Assembly (NCBI GenBank): GCA_003971905.1
Contig: RSEE01000158.1
Span: 39,388-103,387 of the forward strand
DNA: 64,000 nt
Reading direction: 5' to 3'
DNA from: Moniliella sp. 'wahieum'
Lineage: Eukaryota > Basidiomycota > Moniliellomycetes > Moniliellales > Moniliellaceae
The notes under the pieces are model-generated. The model was not told the origin of the DNA. It saw only the letters and a list, made by a program, of their open reading frames with translations, and did no database searches. The position numbers and the translations under genes were made by a program. This document shows, one piece after another, positions 20,952 through 32,265 of the stretch; position 1 is the first letter of the stretch; each line of letters starts with the position of its first letter.

Positions 20952-22389
20952 GTTGAGCAAGGTGGGACTGTGGAGGATGGGGCGGATGGGAGAGAAGCGC
21001 GGGCCAAGGCGAGAAACAAAGGGCGAGTGGGAGCGGGGGGTGGTGGGAGCGGGCTCGACCGCTGCTGTGCCGCTCGACGGGTTTATAAGTCGCGCTCGAC
21101 CCGCGGCACGTAGCACGCCCCCGGGCCACACTAGCCCAGTGCTCTGGATTGCAACACTGCCGAGGTAATAGCCGTGCGCATGATGCTGCGCGAGCGCCCA
21201 AAGAGGAGGCAGCCCCACGGGGGCACTTTCCAGCACGGATCTTGGCCCGCACGTCTCCATCGCGTGGTCTCTGTTCTCCCCCTCTGCCTTCATGTGGGCG
21301 CCAATCGGCTATACTGCACTCGGACCAGAGGAAAGCCCCCTCATGAGGAACATGGTGAGAGTGCGTTCAAGTCACAGTTCATATCCCGCGGTTGGTGTCC
21401 GAGTTTCGGGGGGAGAAGTTCGTTTGTTCATGGGTCACTGGCTATAGTACTAGTATCCCGCTGACGAGGAGGACACGGGGAATGCATAGGATGTGTGGAT
21501 GTGTAGGATGGACCGGCTCATCTGACACGGCAATGGGGTATATAGTGGATCATCCTCTGCTTCATCTGTACCTCTAGCTTCAATCCCTTCTTCAAACCGA
21601 CGCTGCTCTGTCTGCGAACCCGTCGTCTGTTATATATGTCCGGCTGAAAAGCAAGGCGGTCGACATGACAGACGGGATGAGGAAGCCAGAGAAAGTTCTG
21701 AACTGTGGAGAGAGAGGGCACAAGAGCCCGTATTATCCTAAACCATGATTCCCCCGATCCCTTCTACCATCCTGCCCGTCCGGTCCGCCGCGTCTGCCGT
21801 GCCATCAGCGCCCACGCTGTCTATAGTAACCGCCCACTGTAAGGAAAGAATGGGGACGCAATTCCACCATCGGTGCGCTGTCGGGGACTGTGGGGGGCAC
21901 GATGGCACTGCACCCAGTAATGGCCGGGGCATGACACCTTCTCTGGCCTCGAGCAGTTGTCCAGTGCACTGTCCATACCACTCCCCCTTCTCACTTTTTG
22001 CTAGGCGAAGGGGCAGAGCAACGCAGATCGGTAAGATACAATATTGTTATTTTGGCACAAGGGATGGATACAAAGGGCTTTGAAGTTCTTCCTTGACCTG
22101 CACATGCGCGTTCCTCTCATCTACCACTACGCCCTCAGCGCCCATGCCGCTCTGCGAGCTGCGCTTCTTCTCCTTATTACATGGAATGACAAGAGGCGGC
22201 TGCTTGGTTGTTCCCCGCCGTGGCGCTGTGAGACCGAGTGGCAGATGTATGAGCCGCACCCCTCTTCAAGAAACCTGGTCACGCACGTCATGGTCATGAA
22301 CCGGACCACGAACGGATCCAACGCGCTCTCTATTCTTTTCCCCGTCGACCCGCGGGGCTCCGTGGCTCCAGAAAGGCATGCGTGGTGCA
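20952..22389. other. Intergenic; orphan zinc-knuckle-like peptide near 21690
   Basis: 1.4 kb between two minus-strand genes. GC content drops after 21400. On the plus strand at 21675-21747 a short frame reads KVLNCGERGHKSPYYPKP, resembling a retroviral-type CCHC knuckle with its first and last cysteines lost, followed by a stop. It may be a retroelement gag scrap. Nothing else was recognised. Confidence 0.4.
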
Positions 22390-24778
22390 TTAGGATGTAG
22401 GGGGTTGGGAAAATCCAAGCGGAGCCATCGCATCGCTCCATCCCAGCAGACTCGAATCTACATTGGCGTTCCCTTCGAATCCCGTGTTCAAGAGCGAGCC
22501 CGTGTCCAGGCCAAACAGATCGGCCTGTTGAAAGGAGGCAAACCAGGGCTGATCCATGATCAGCGATGCGTCTGAAGCCAAGGAGCTTTGGGGCGCGGGA
22601 TGTGTCCCAACGGTGGCGGGGCCGGGGAGCGGGGGCAGAGCCGAAGCGTGTCGAGCCACCGTTGGCGCAGGCGCAAGCGCGGCGGACGCCGTTGCGGAAG
22701 AAGTTGTGGGTGGAAGAGGGGGATGAAAATCCCGCGACTGATCTGGCAAGCAAGGGTCACAGGGCAGGATGTGGGGGGGGGAGCAGCAGCAGCAGGGGTC
22801 CGCGCGGCCTCCGAGGGCTGCGCTGGCATGCCACGCTGTGCTTCTGGAGCGGCCAATAGACTGGTGAGTACTTGGTTTGGGACTTGCCACATGGGACCGG
22901 CGAGCAGGAGCAAGTGGCGCAATTCGATCAGGTCGTTTAGGATCTCGTCCTGCTTATCGGCCAAAAGGATGGGACCTGTGTCGTAGCGTTGGATCATGAA
23001 AAGGTGATGTTGAAGTAGCAGGGCAGCCAGTGCAGAGAGGCGGCCCAGCCATCCGCCCGAAGCAAGATGGAGACGATGAATGTAGAGGTCCTCGGGCTCT
23101 TCGCCGGTCTCCTTGGCCAACTGCACAGCCTGCGCGATGGGACGGAAACCCTCAGCCTCGTTCCAGATGAGCATCAGCTTCACCAGCTCGAAGGCAGCTT
23201 GGGCGGCTGCGTCGCGAGACCGGCCAAACCGTTGGGGCTCGAGCCAGCCTGGGACATAGTACCGCAGATGCAACGCGCGAAGAACAAAGAAGCGTGCCCC
23301 ATGGATCGCCATCCCAATCTGCATCCGCTCCAAGCTGCTGTGGATGGGGTTGAGCACGTGCGGGGGCACTCGGTCCCAGACCGAATTAAAGTGGGCGTGG
23401 AGTTCTTGGATCAAAGCGTAGGCGTCTTCCTCTGGCATCTTATCCGTCTCGAGCACACGATGTATAATGTAGCTCACTTCCCATTGGAACTTGACGTACA
23501 GAGGCCATCGGCCATCTTCATGGATCTCCCAAGAGCTGTCCGAGTAGAGAAAGGAAGGGGTAGGTGGATTGCGAGTGATCGCCATGGTTGCCCGGCGCGA
23601 TGTAAACACAGTGAGGGATTCGAGCAGTATGTCAGCGTCCACAAGCGGTACCGGTCGTATCGTTCCTCCTCTGACGCACTCGGGGGAGGGTCCTGGTCCA
23701 GTCCAAACGCCAGGCATCGCGCCACGCACATTGCGATCATGCTGTCGCCAAAGTGGGGCGGGCGCACCCGAATGCTCAACCGAGAGAGCATCAGTTCCAC
23801 ACGGATTGTCTCCAGAGTGGGGTGGACCAGAGCGCTGCCGGCCACGAGAGCTGCCATGGAGAGGTCGGCCATAACGGTAATGGGATTGCCATATACGCGC
23901 AGCAGGGGCCGGTACAGGTCTAGGTTGCTCGGCCGAGGCACGAGGAAGGAGATGGCGACCAGGACGAGAGTAAGAGCAAGGAAGATGAGCTGTTCACGCG
24001 CCTTGGCGGGGGAGAGCGGCCGATAATTTGGCATAAAGAGCCCTGTCTGGACTTCCCGTGCCCATTGGGCCCGAAGCGATGACTGTCCACAAAGAACCGG
24101 GCGAGGAAACTGTGTTCCAGGGCGACTCGGCACATGGCCTCGACCACCGCTGGCTCCGGCATGGCCTGGACGATCATACCCAACACTGTCTCCATTGCGG
24201 GCACACCTTGCTCGTTCCACCCTTGCCGCATCAGCTCCAGAGGATGCTCGCCGCGCGGGGGCGGGAACGTGTCCCCGGCTGCTGCGGGCAAGGGGGGAAG
24301 GGGTGGGTATCGGGGATAGGAAGATCGCTAATGTCCACCTCTAGTTTCTGGGCGAGGAGAGCGGCGAGGTGGTCGACCTGATCCAGCCGCTTGACCAGCT
24401 CGCTTGCAGCGGCGGTCGCGGGAGCCGGACGAGGTGGTTTGGCGCCGGGGGGCCACTTGCACAGGTGGACCTCGTTGCGGTCCACACACGCCCCACAGGG
24501 GAAGGTGCGGTCACACTTGAGCTTGCGGCTGGGAGAGCGTCAGTGAGGAGGAGGGACAGGACAGGAGACAGGAGGCAGCGGGCAGGAAGGGATGCGTACC
24601 GCCGGCAGTTCTCGCACGATACGGCGCGTCTGAAGCCGCCCTGGCTGCCGCCGAGTGGGTCGGAGGAGTTGGGCAGAGCGGGCTGTTTGCGCTTGCGTGC
24701 GGCCGTGGGCATGGGCTTGGGCTGGGGCTTGGGCGAGGGCGCCGGCACGGGGTGGCCGGTGTCGGTGGCGGCGTTCAT
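22390..24778 (-). CDS. Zn2Cys6 fungal transcription factor (second)
   Basis: Nuclear zinc-cluster regulator of about 730 aa. The ATG at 24778 opens MNAATDTGHPVPAPSP, then KRKQPALPNSS and the cluster. The DNA-binding motif is split by an intron (donor GTACGC at 24599, acceptor CTCCCAG near 24530): CENCRR before it, then RKLKCDRTFPCGACVDRNE and HLCKW after it, giving C-x2-C-x6-C-x5-C-x2-C-x7-C. A linker and coiled coil (ELVKRLDQVDHLAALLAQKL) follow. The middle domain has MCRVALEHSFLARFFVDSHR, VRPPHFGDSMIAMCVARCLAFGLDQ, RYRLWTLTYC and WEVSYIIHRVLETDKMPEED, typical of the fungal-specific transcription factor domain. The C-terminal tail is Pro-rich and ends in an acidic-hydrophobic stretch near 22400-22520. 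Frame changes lie near 24250, 24050, 23590 and 22800. It is unrelated in detail to the first factor. Confidence 0.86.
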
Positions 24779-26153
24779 GTCGCTGCGGCCACCGGGCGGC
24801 ACGGACGGGTAGGATTGATATGGATGGATGGTCGCAACGCGTCAAGTCGGACCTTCGGACGTACGCTGCTTAAATTTAGCCGGCCAGCTGCCGCGGGGGA
24901 CGGCGCTAATTAATCAGTAACCCCGCCCAGCCCAGGACGCCAACGGTCGTGTCCCCACCCACCCTGAGCAGTCGACGGTGAATCCCCACCGCCACATTCC
25001 CACCACCCGAGTGCAACGCCTGCCTGCCCAGTGCGATCCCCACTCTGCCCGACCTGGGCGCCGTGTGTCCCAGCCCATCCATCCACCCTCTGAGCGTGTC
25101 GACGGGAGTCCCAAATCTATCCTCATCCGGGCAGCATCTGTCATGGGCGGGCGCCGCCAGGGGCCCGCCCTGGGGTTTTTTGGGGTACAATCCCTTAGGC
25201 GACGGTAGGTCGACTCACGGTAGTTTCGGGATTAGGCTGGTTGTGACCGAGCGGAGCTAGGGACGAGGAGAGGCCTTTGGTGGGGCGGCTGCACGTGTGG
25301 CAAGGCTGCGTCTGCACCGGCTTGGGCCGTAGTAACGTGTCTGAAGCCTCCGGGACTTAGGGACGGGAGGAGGCAGCGGCGGACAAACACTGCCTTAACT
25401 GGGACTGGGAATCGCCGCGACCGAAGGGGGCGCGATTGGACTGACGAAGGGCTGGAGGACGAGGTCGGAGGAGATGTCGGACGCTAACAAGAGGAGCTGC
25501 CTGTACTGGATCAATTGGCTGGAAAACGGGCAGGAGTCGGACAGGATAGGCGGGAAAGGGACGAAAGTGGAGACGAGAGGATGACGAGAATGGAAGGTGG
25601 GGGAAAAGATCCCCATCAACCAGGGGTACAGGCAGGATCAAAAGGGAAACGGATACAAGAGGGGGTGTAGAAATGAAGACATGTCAAAAGCGGGGTTGGT
25701 CGCCACAGGCGCGACCGAGAAAGGAAACGGAAACGGGGACGGGACGGCAGATCCGCACGGCACTGGAAGCTCGGTGGCCTTATTTAGGCCGGCCGACTTG
25801 GACTTGGGAGGGGGGCGACTATTGTCGCGCGGAGCATGGCCCTTCGGCCACGATACTTAATTTAGCCAACCATCATCACACTTGGTTGGCCTGCGGTGCA
25901 CGCTCTACTTGGCATGTGCGGAGCAGGCGGGCCTTAGCTTGGGTCGGACCATCTCGTGTCCGCCGCAGCCGTGACAGCATCAAGCAAGGGTGCCTGTGCC
26001 CAGACCATCCCTCCTCTACCCGGCCCCATCACACCTTTGCACCTCTTGTGCCGAAGCTTAGGTTGATACTCTCGAAGCGTAGTGCGTCGTGGTGAGTGTC
26101 TGTGTAGGCAGACGACATACAGGATGAGCTTGTTCAAGTCGGGCGGCGGGGCA
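24779..26153. other. Intergenic, no gene recognised
   Basis: Promoter region of the second Zn2Cys6 gene and flank of the right solo LTR. Open frames on either strand lack motifs. GC-rich with short G-runs. Confidence 0.45.
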
Positions 26154-26333
26154 TGTCACAGTCGGGGCTAAGGCGAGGGAGACCAGGATCGGACTAGGCC
26201 AAGGGTGTAGCAATCGTTCGTGGGGAAGAAGCAAGAACAGAGGACATGGTGCGAAGTGGAAGGAACAGGGAAGGAGCGAGACGCTCGAGACGAAGAAATT
26301 GGAAATGGGAGCGAGATCAGCCAAACTATGACA
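26154..26333 (-). mobile_element. Solo LTR, 180 bp, with GGGCA target duplication
   Basis: Reverse complement of the element at 11835-12015, identical except for one C in a homopolymer. On the plus strand it reads TGTCACAG...CTATGACA. GGGCA precedes it (26149-26153) and follows it (26334-26338), a perfect 5-bp target site duplication different from that of the other copy, so the two are independent insertions. No internal retrotransposon sequence adjoins it. Confidence 0.85.
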
Positions 26334-26338
26334 GGGCA

Positions 26339-27123
26339 CGCTCACTGTTTAGAATGGACGAAGCCAACGTCGATACCAAGGAGGAAGAGAGCACAGGAGA
26401 ATGTACCGAGGCGATCTGCTGGGAACCGCAAGCGTCCATCGTTCATCCGTCGAGATCTAGCCTGTCTCCCACGCGCAAGGCCAAACTCTTCGAGGCAAAG
26501 GAAAGAGGTATAGCGCGAAAATATTTCATTACACCCAAACGCATAGACATGCTGCAGGTGGGACAGATGTTGAGGTGGACATCGTTGTGGGAGAGACGGC
26601 GAAGAAGGATGTAACGGGGGGGGGGGGGCAAAGAGCACCCACAAATGGCATTGCGAAAAAAGGGGCATCTTTTCCTCGTCATTATATCAGCTTGCCTCTC
26701 AGATCTGATATGTGACACTTGGGAGGAATGTCCCGGAAACAGAACGCCGATGCAGTGGGGTGCGTTGAGGAAAGGTCGGACACTTGTGCGGAGTGGTTTG
26801 GGCGCCGAGATGCTCGTCGCCAAGACGGCCACGCGGGAGGGAGCAGCGCGCAGCCAAGCGAAGCAAGCGATGGGAACACAATCCATGAACTGTGAAACGT
26901 TCAGCTCCCTGTCAACCATCTCAACCAGCCGCGGGTGCCCGGGGAGATGCAATGTTCAATCTCAGCGGCTCCATACCTTCTCGTCGCGGGCCGGCGTGGG
27001 CCGAGTGGTGCGGATCAGCCGAGCGAAGGCCGAGCCGATTTCGAGCGCGACGCGAACGAGGTGGCCGCGCCGGCTGGAGCCTGGACGCGCCTGCTGCTCT
27101 CCCCCACCCTAACCACCCACCCC
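26339..27123. other. Spacer upstream of AOS1
   Basis: About 0.8 kb between the right solo LTR and the AOS1 start. A G13 run lies near 26615-26627. A long open frame on the minus strand (26443-26952) has no recognisable domain and is considered spurious. Confidence 0.4.
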
Positions 27124-28314
27124 ATGTCCCCGCGTCCCCCTCCTACCGACTCTGCGCCCGCGGCGAAGCGCAGTCGCACCGACGCCACGCCCGACAGGGA
27201 CGAGGGTGTGACCGAAGCTGAAGCTGCGCTGTACGACCGCCAGATCCGCCTCTGGGGTCTGGCCGCGCAAAATCGCATGCGCAAGGCGCACATTTTGGTT
27301 GCCAACCTGCAAGGCGTGGCGACCGAGGTGATTAAGAACATTGTTCTCAGTGGTATTGGCACACTTACCATCATTGACCCGCTTCCCGTACGCGCCCAGG
27401 ACCTCACCGCTGGCTTCTTCTTTCGGCAAGAGGATGTGGGCCGCTTACGTGTCGAGGTGGCCGCGGCGCGCATCCAAGCTCTCAACCCGTTGGTCAAAAT
27501 CCAGACGTTTGCCTCGGACGAGGCGTTGCGAGACGCAACTGAGCTGAACAAGCTCAAGGTGGATGTGATTGTCTCGACGGCAGGGACCAAGGCTCAGTTG
27601 GTACGTCCCCCCATCCTCCATCCTCCATCCCCAATCCCCAATCTCCTCACTTTGTTCTAGTGCGTGTGCACGAACTGACTGGGCTCAGGTGGCGCTCAAC
27701 GTGCTTGCACGCGAGGTGGGGGCCAAGTTTTATGCCACCCAGACGCTTGGTCTGGATGGGTGGTGGTTCTCGGACTTGGGGCAGCACACGTACCTCGTCG
27801 AGGGTGGCGGGGGAAAAGAAGAAGATGCAGTTTACCCAGGCCTTTGTCCCGCTCTCAGAAGCGATTCTGACCCAATTTAATCTGCCTGCCAAAAAACTCA
27901 AGCGACTCAACTTGACCCAGGCTTCTTCGCCTTGCTCGGTACGTCCGTTCCTGCGCCAAGGCTCCATGGAGCAGTTGACTAACCCCCCTCTGAACAGCGT
28001 ATTGGGATCAGCCCACGGCGTCGGCCCCCGAGCTCAAGCAAGCTGTCTTTGCCCAAGCTTCCTCGCGCCATGTCGATCCCCTCTCTCTCCTCTCTGACGC
28101 CGAATGGGACGGATTTCTCCCGCGCTTTCTCGCCGCCTGGGACCAAGCTGACTTTGCGCCGACGGCCGCCGTGTTAGGAGGTTTGGTGGCGCAGGACGTG
28201 TTGAATGCGCTGGGCGCTTCCCAGCCGCCGATGGCCAACTTTACCTACCTCGACGGCGCGGCCGGTACGGCAGTGGTGTACAAGCTCGGGGTTCCCGATG
28301 CGCACAAAGTCTAA
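27124..28314 (+). CDS. AOS1: SUMO-activating enzyme E1 subunit Aos1
   Basis: Aos1 pairs with Uba2 to adenylate SUMO and pass it to Ubc9. The ATG at 27124 opens MSPRPPPTDSAPAAKRSR, then EAEAALYDRQIRLWGLAAQN, the signature opening of E1 N-terminal halves. The nucleotide-fold strand (HILVANLQGVATEVIKNIVL), SGIGTLTIID and FFFRQEDVGRLRVEVAAARI follow, with the conserved LNP. An intron at 27601-27688 (GTACGT...GGCTCAG) joins VALNVLAREVGAKFYA, LGLDGWWFSDLG and the QHTYLVE strand. A second intron lies at 27939-27998 (GTACGT...GAACAG). The last exon has LSDAEWDGFLPRFLAAW, PTAAVLGGLVAQDVLNALG (the C-terminal E1 helix) and YLDGAAGTAVVYKLG, ending with TAA at 28312. There is one frame change near 27805. 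Catalytic cysteine is absent, as expected for this subunit. About 345 aa. Confidence 0.92.
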
Positions 28315-28886
28315 CCTGTTGGCGCCCACGCCTCCATCGTCGTGTAGTCCACTAGCCAACGTTTTATCGTAGATGACAACAGGAAGGATGGGGGCGAGGG
28401 AGAAAAGCCATGGATGCAAGGGTGAATGCCAACTTGTGAGCTAGCACTGATCTCTAAAGGAAGTTGGGGGGGGGGAGGGGGGGAGGATCAACGCCTACTT
28501 ACGCCAAGCAGTGTGGCTCTGCAATTGCTACGTTATACAGGTGGGAAAAGGCGGTAGAGGGGGGATACAGGGACTGTTGTGGGTCTCGGACAGATGGGCA
28601 GGTAGTCGGAGCCTCTGTCGGCCGGGAACGAGGGTGCAAGCCACGGTAGCCATCTTCCTCCGTCCTCCCCATTCGCCTCCATCCTTCCGGTAGCACCACA
28701 ATTGCCCCACAGGCGTGCCTGTGCCTGCCCCCGCTCTCTGTGTACTGCACCGCCCCCCCCCCCTGCCGGGCTATGAACTGGGCCGCCTCCCCCTCACGCC
28801 TCACCCACCCACAAAGCGCTGTATACATGCTCACTACATTTCGCTCTGCCCCCTCCGGGGCGCTACGGGCGGCACGGGATGCTGGT
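28315..28886. other. Spacer between convergent genes
   Basis: Contains a G-rich tract at 28466-28488 and a C-run at 28755-28766. No gene recognised. Confidence 0.5.
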
Positions 28887-29964
28887 TCAGCCGAGGGCGC
28901 AAGGTGAGCCCAGGTGAGGCTCAACTCTGCCACGCGCGAAGCAGGTCGTCGGGGAAATGGCTTCGACGGTGGGGATCTGGTCCAGCTGGGGAGCGGTGCG
29001 GTCCACACGCGGCGACTTTTTAGGTGCCAAGCCTGTTGTCGTTCCTGTTCGTGTCGAAGCGCTGGTGCGGGGCAAGGACGGGGCAGCGAGGCGGGTCGGG
29101 GGAGCGGCGCGCCTGCCCTGTGCGCCCGAGGGGACAACGAGCGAGTTGGCCAGGTCGGGTGGGCTCGGACCAAAGTCGAGCCAGTCGCCGAGCGGAGCCA
29201 AGTCATGCGACGAGGCGGTGGTGCTGGCTTGGGCAGGCGAGAGAGCAAGGTGGGCAAGGTGCTGCTCGTAGCCCCGCTGGAAGGGGTGGCTGTGCCATGC
29301 AGGGCCGGCGGCGGGGCCAACGAGTGGGTACTGCGCATGCCAGGTAAGAAAGCGCTGCTGGCGCCGGGCGATGACAGCGACGGAGACGCAGGAGGCTTGT
29401 CTCTCCCCGTGGCCTCGTCGTGCGGGAGGCCAGCGGGACTAGGCTGGGCGGCAGACGAAGGTGGGAGTGTCGGCGAGGCCGGTGGCGATGCATTTGGTGC
29501 GGCAGTGGAAGAATGGGCAGCAGGCTCGGCGACGGGTGCGGTGCTCCCCGGCGGGCAGCCTCTAGGTCCTCGGTGCTGCGCCATGCTTCAGTCGAGGTGG
29601 GAGGCGACCCGGGGCTGCTGGGCGGGGACGGCGACTTGGCTGGGGCGGTGGGCGGAGGGAGGGTGGCAGTGGCAGTGGCAGTGTGGCAGTGGCAGTGGCT
29701 GCGGCTGAGGCGGAGGCTGCGGCTGAGGCGGAGGCTGAGGTGGAAGAGGGGGCAGGTTGAGTGACAGGAGCAGGGGCAGGAGCAGGAGCAGGGGCAGGAG
29801 GGGATGTGGGGGGCGAGCGGGCGAGGGAGGGCTTGCTGGAGCGCAGGGCGGAGTGCAAGCTGGTGGGGCGGGTGCGGGTGGGGCCCGACGGGGCGGGGGG
29901 CGGACGGGGCGGACGGGGCGGAGGGAGCCGGGCGCGGGCGGCGCAGCTTGCGTAGCAAACCCAT
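28887..29964 (-). CDS. Uncharacterised Pro/Ser/Ala-rich protein
   Basis: Function unknown. The ATG at 29964 gives MGLLRKLRRPRPAPSAPS. After this basic N-terminus comes a Pro/Ala/Ser-rich region whose DNA is made of GGCAGT, GGCTGA and GGGGCAGGAGCA repeats (29650-29800). Block SLHSALRSSKPSLARSPP is followed by ASSHDLAPLGDWLDFGPSPP (about 29140-29210) and SLVVPSGAQGRRAAPPTRL. The frame may end at 28887. Frame changes near 29590 and 29220 are needed. There is no membrane segment or cysteine motif. The composition suggests a disordered protein. Because the region is GC-rich and repetitive on both strands, a non-coding origin is possible. Confidence 0.4.
29655..29805. repeat. GGCAGT / GCGGCTGAGGCGGAG / GGGGCAGGAGCA tandem tracts
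   Basis: Several adjoining 6-15-bp repeats over 150 bp. If the minus-strand gene is real they encode Ala/Thr, Ser/Ala and Pro/Ala runs. Confidence 0.7.
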
Positions 29965-30453
29965 GGGGGAGCGGTCGGGAGAGGTGGGCAGCAAGGCGGG
30001 CAGCCGAGGGCGCTGCGGAGCAAGCGAGCACGGGCGCCTGCTGGGCCGGCGGGTGGGTGAGGGGGCTGGCCTGTGCTGGCTGGGCTGGCTGCTGGCGGGG
30101 CCCGCTCCCCTGTCATCTGTCCATGTCACTCGTACGCGCTAGCTACTCCAGTTTCAACTTTCAGCTGTGTCCAACGTCCAACATCACCATCAGTGCGCAG
30201 GCCAGCGGGCAGGCGGCAACCCTAGTGTGGGCAGCCCAGTAGGGTTCGGCGCTGGGCCCACCCCATGCGCGGTGCCTGCGTGATAAACTACTTGACAGTC
30301 AGATTCAGAGTATGTATGTGATGGATGGATGGTGCAAGACGCAAGGTGTCCATGGCCACATGCCATTAAGAGCAACTGACCTCATCCGCTACCCAGACGG
30401 ATGGTCGGTGCACAAGGATGTTTAGGGAGAGAAAGATGATTAAGATGAGGATT

Positions 30454-30483
30454 GGAATGGAATGGAATGGAATGGAATGGAAT
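30454..30483. repeat. (GGAAT)n pentamer tract
   Basis: About six tandem GGAAT units, then imperfect AATGAATGG copies. It lies between the RTA1 gene and the Pro/Ser-rich gene. Confidence 0.9.
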
Positions 30484-30936
30484 GAATGGAATGATTCGGA
30501 CCAGCTCTAACCGATATAATCTCGCACCGACCCTGCTGAGACGTGTGGGCCGACAAGACGGTACGAGAGGTGGCGCGCCTGCACGCCAAAGCCCGGCGGT
30601 TGCGCTCGGCCCGAGCAAACGTCCAACAAGGGAGCGTGGATCCCCCGCCGCGCCCGAGTCCAGTCAGGGCAAGAGGGGGAGTGGAAGAATGGATGCGTGT
30701 GATGCCCGACAAGCCGCTGGCAACAGGCGCACAAGGAAAAGGGGAAAGAGGAATGGGCGAATGGGACTGTAAAAGGCGACAGAGGAAGCTCCTTTCGAAG
30801 GAGAAAGGGCCCACAACGCAAGAGAGAGGTGGATTATACGGTAGTGTACATAGACAGAAGGGACCGCGAAGCACAGAACGTGTGCCAGCCGAGTACCCGA
30901 GCAGCAACCGCCAGCGGTACTGTGCTCAGCGAGGGC

Positions 30937-32265
30937 TCACATGCGCCTGGGCAGGGCATGGGTACGGTCCAGATCCTCGCTTCGTGGCGCGGGTTGCATC
31001 GGGATGGGACCGGGATAAGCCGAGGCGCTGGTGGCCGAAGGCTGGACCAAGGCCGCACGGGAGCCCTGCTGGTCCGACATGGCCCATTCGGTGCTCTGGG
31101 GCATGGACATGGGCATGGGCATGGGCACAACGGAATCGGTCGAATAGGCGGCCGAGTCTTTCTCCTTGCCAAACATACTCCCTACCGGGACCCATTCGGG
31201 GTGAAATCCGAAATGACTTCCATCTCGGCCTGCGAAGTGGGACGCGAGCTTGATTGGTAGTCCTGGAATACGTCGTAAAACCCGCGTTTTTTGTGGGGGT
31301 TGCGCGGTGGAGGGGGCCTTGCGTTCCACTTGAACAGGGCGGACAAGCCCCGTTCGTTGGTCTTCTTAGCTGCGCCGTGGCTCTTTTCCCACATTAGCTC
31401 CGGCGGGGGCAGGAGGAAGGAAGGGTGGGCAAAGACAAAGACGGAAAGCGCAATAAAGATCATGGTGGCATCAAAGATGGGGAACCACATTTCGTGGGTC
31501 GAAAGGTAGCCGGTCCAGCCTTCTTTCATTTCGACGCAACGGTAGATGCAGCGGATCAAGATAAAGATGGAAGAAGTCAAGTTGGCCGCTGCCAGCCGAC
31601 CAGGCCTGTTGACCATCGTGTTTCCTCACGACCTTGTGCACGATTCCGCCGGTAGAGACGGTAGTGACGGATCATAAAGTCCGTGAGGAAGATAAGGAAC
31701 GGGCCGGTGATGAGCACCTGGATGATAACCCCGGCCAGGGCAATGTTGGAACCGTGGTGGACACCTACTTTGGTGGAGGCCGTGGCACTCATCGCTCCTC
31801 CCGCAGCTTGGACAATGAGCGAGATGACATCGCCCGTGACGAAGAAGGCAATGTACACTTTGGTGCTGCACCGGGCCAGCTCGGTGCCAACGCTGCACAT
31901 GATGCGCTCCAACACCACATAGTTGGCCGCACTAATGAAGATGGGGGCAATGATGAGCGTGACCAGCTGGGCAATGTACGGATTGGCCTGGAAAAAGTGG
32001 TAGTGGCTGATGGTCCGCGCCACCCAGCCCACCAGTTCGCCTAGCGTGCACACGACGGCCAAGAGCATAAACCCGCCGCGGCGGAAGCGATGCGGCCAGA
32101 GGGCAAAGCAAGGTGGATGACGAGGAGGAAGGAAAAGAGTGCGCTGAAGAGGGCGCCGACCCAAAGGGTGGGAATGTACTTGTACGGTGCATGCTGTAGC
32201 TGGCAAATCGAGCCCGGGGTGGAATCGATAGCGTGGCAGTGAGAAACATCCTTGTATGCCCCCAT
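30937..32265 (-). CDS. RTA1-like 7-TM lipid-translocating protein
   Basis: RTA1/Rsb1 family members are seven-helix plasma-membrane proteins linked to export of sphingoid bases and to resistance to lipophilic compounds. The ATG at 32265 opens MGAYKDVSHCHAID. A luminal N-terminus (QHAPYKYIPTLWVGALFSALF) runs into helix 1. Family blocks follow: GELVGWVARTISHYHFFQ, NPYIAQLVTLIIAPIFISAA, YVVLERIM, VYIAFFVTGDVISLIVQAAGG, GVIIQVLITGPFLIF and IRCIYRCVEMKEGW with HEMWFPIFDATMIFIAL. This matches the RTA1 domain order. The cytosolic tail is Pro/Ser-rich, with a Met-Pro repeat VPMPMPMSMP encoded by a CATGGG hexamer. Frame changes lie near 32095, 31615 and 31200. The stop at 30937 is the best guess. Confidence 0.85.

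Noticed and set aside
9575..24778. Secondary-metabolite gene cluster (amine oxidase plus two zinc-cluster regulators)
   Set aside because: No PKS, NRPS, terpene or tailoring core enzyme; SHR3 and histone H1 lie between the regulators.
26443..26952. 170-codon frame on the minus strand upstream of AOS1
   Set aside because: No domain, unusual Cys/Arg/His composition and no splice or start context; likely background.
28499..30129. Several long frames on both strands in the GC-rich 28.5-30.1 kb block
   Set aside because: Only one minus-strand reading with an ATG at 29964 was kept; others are shadows of the same repeats.
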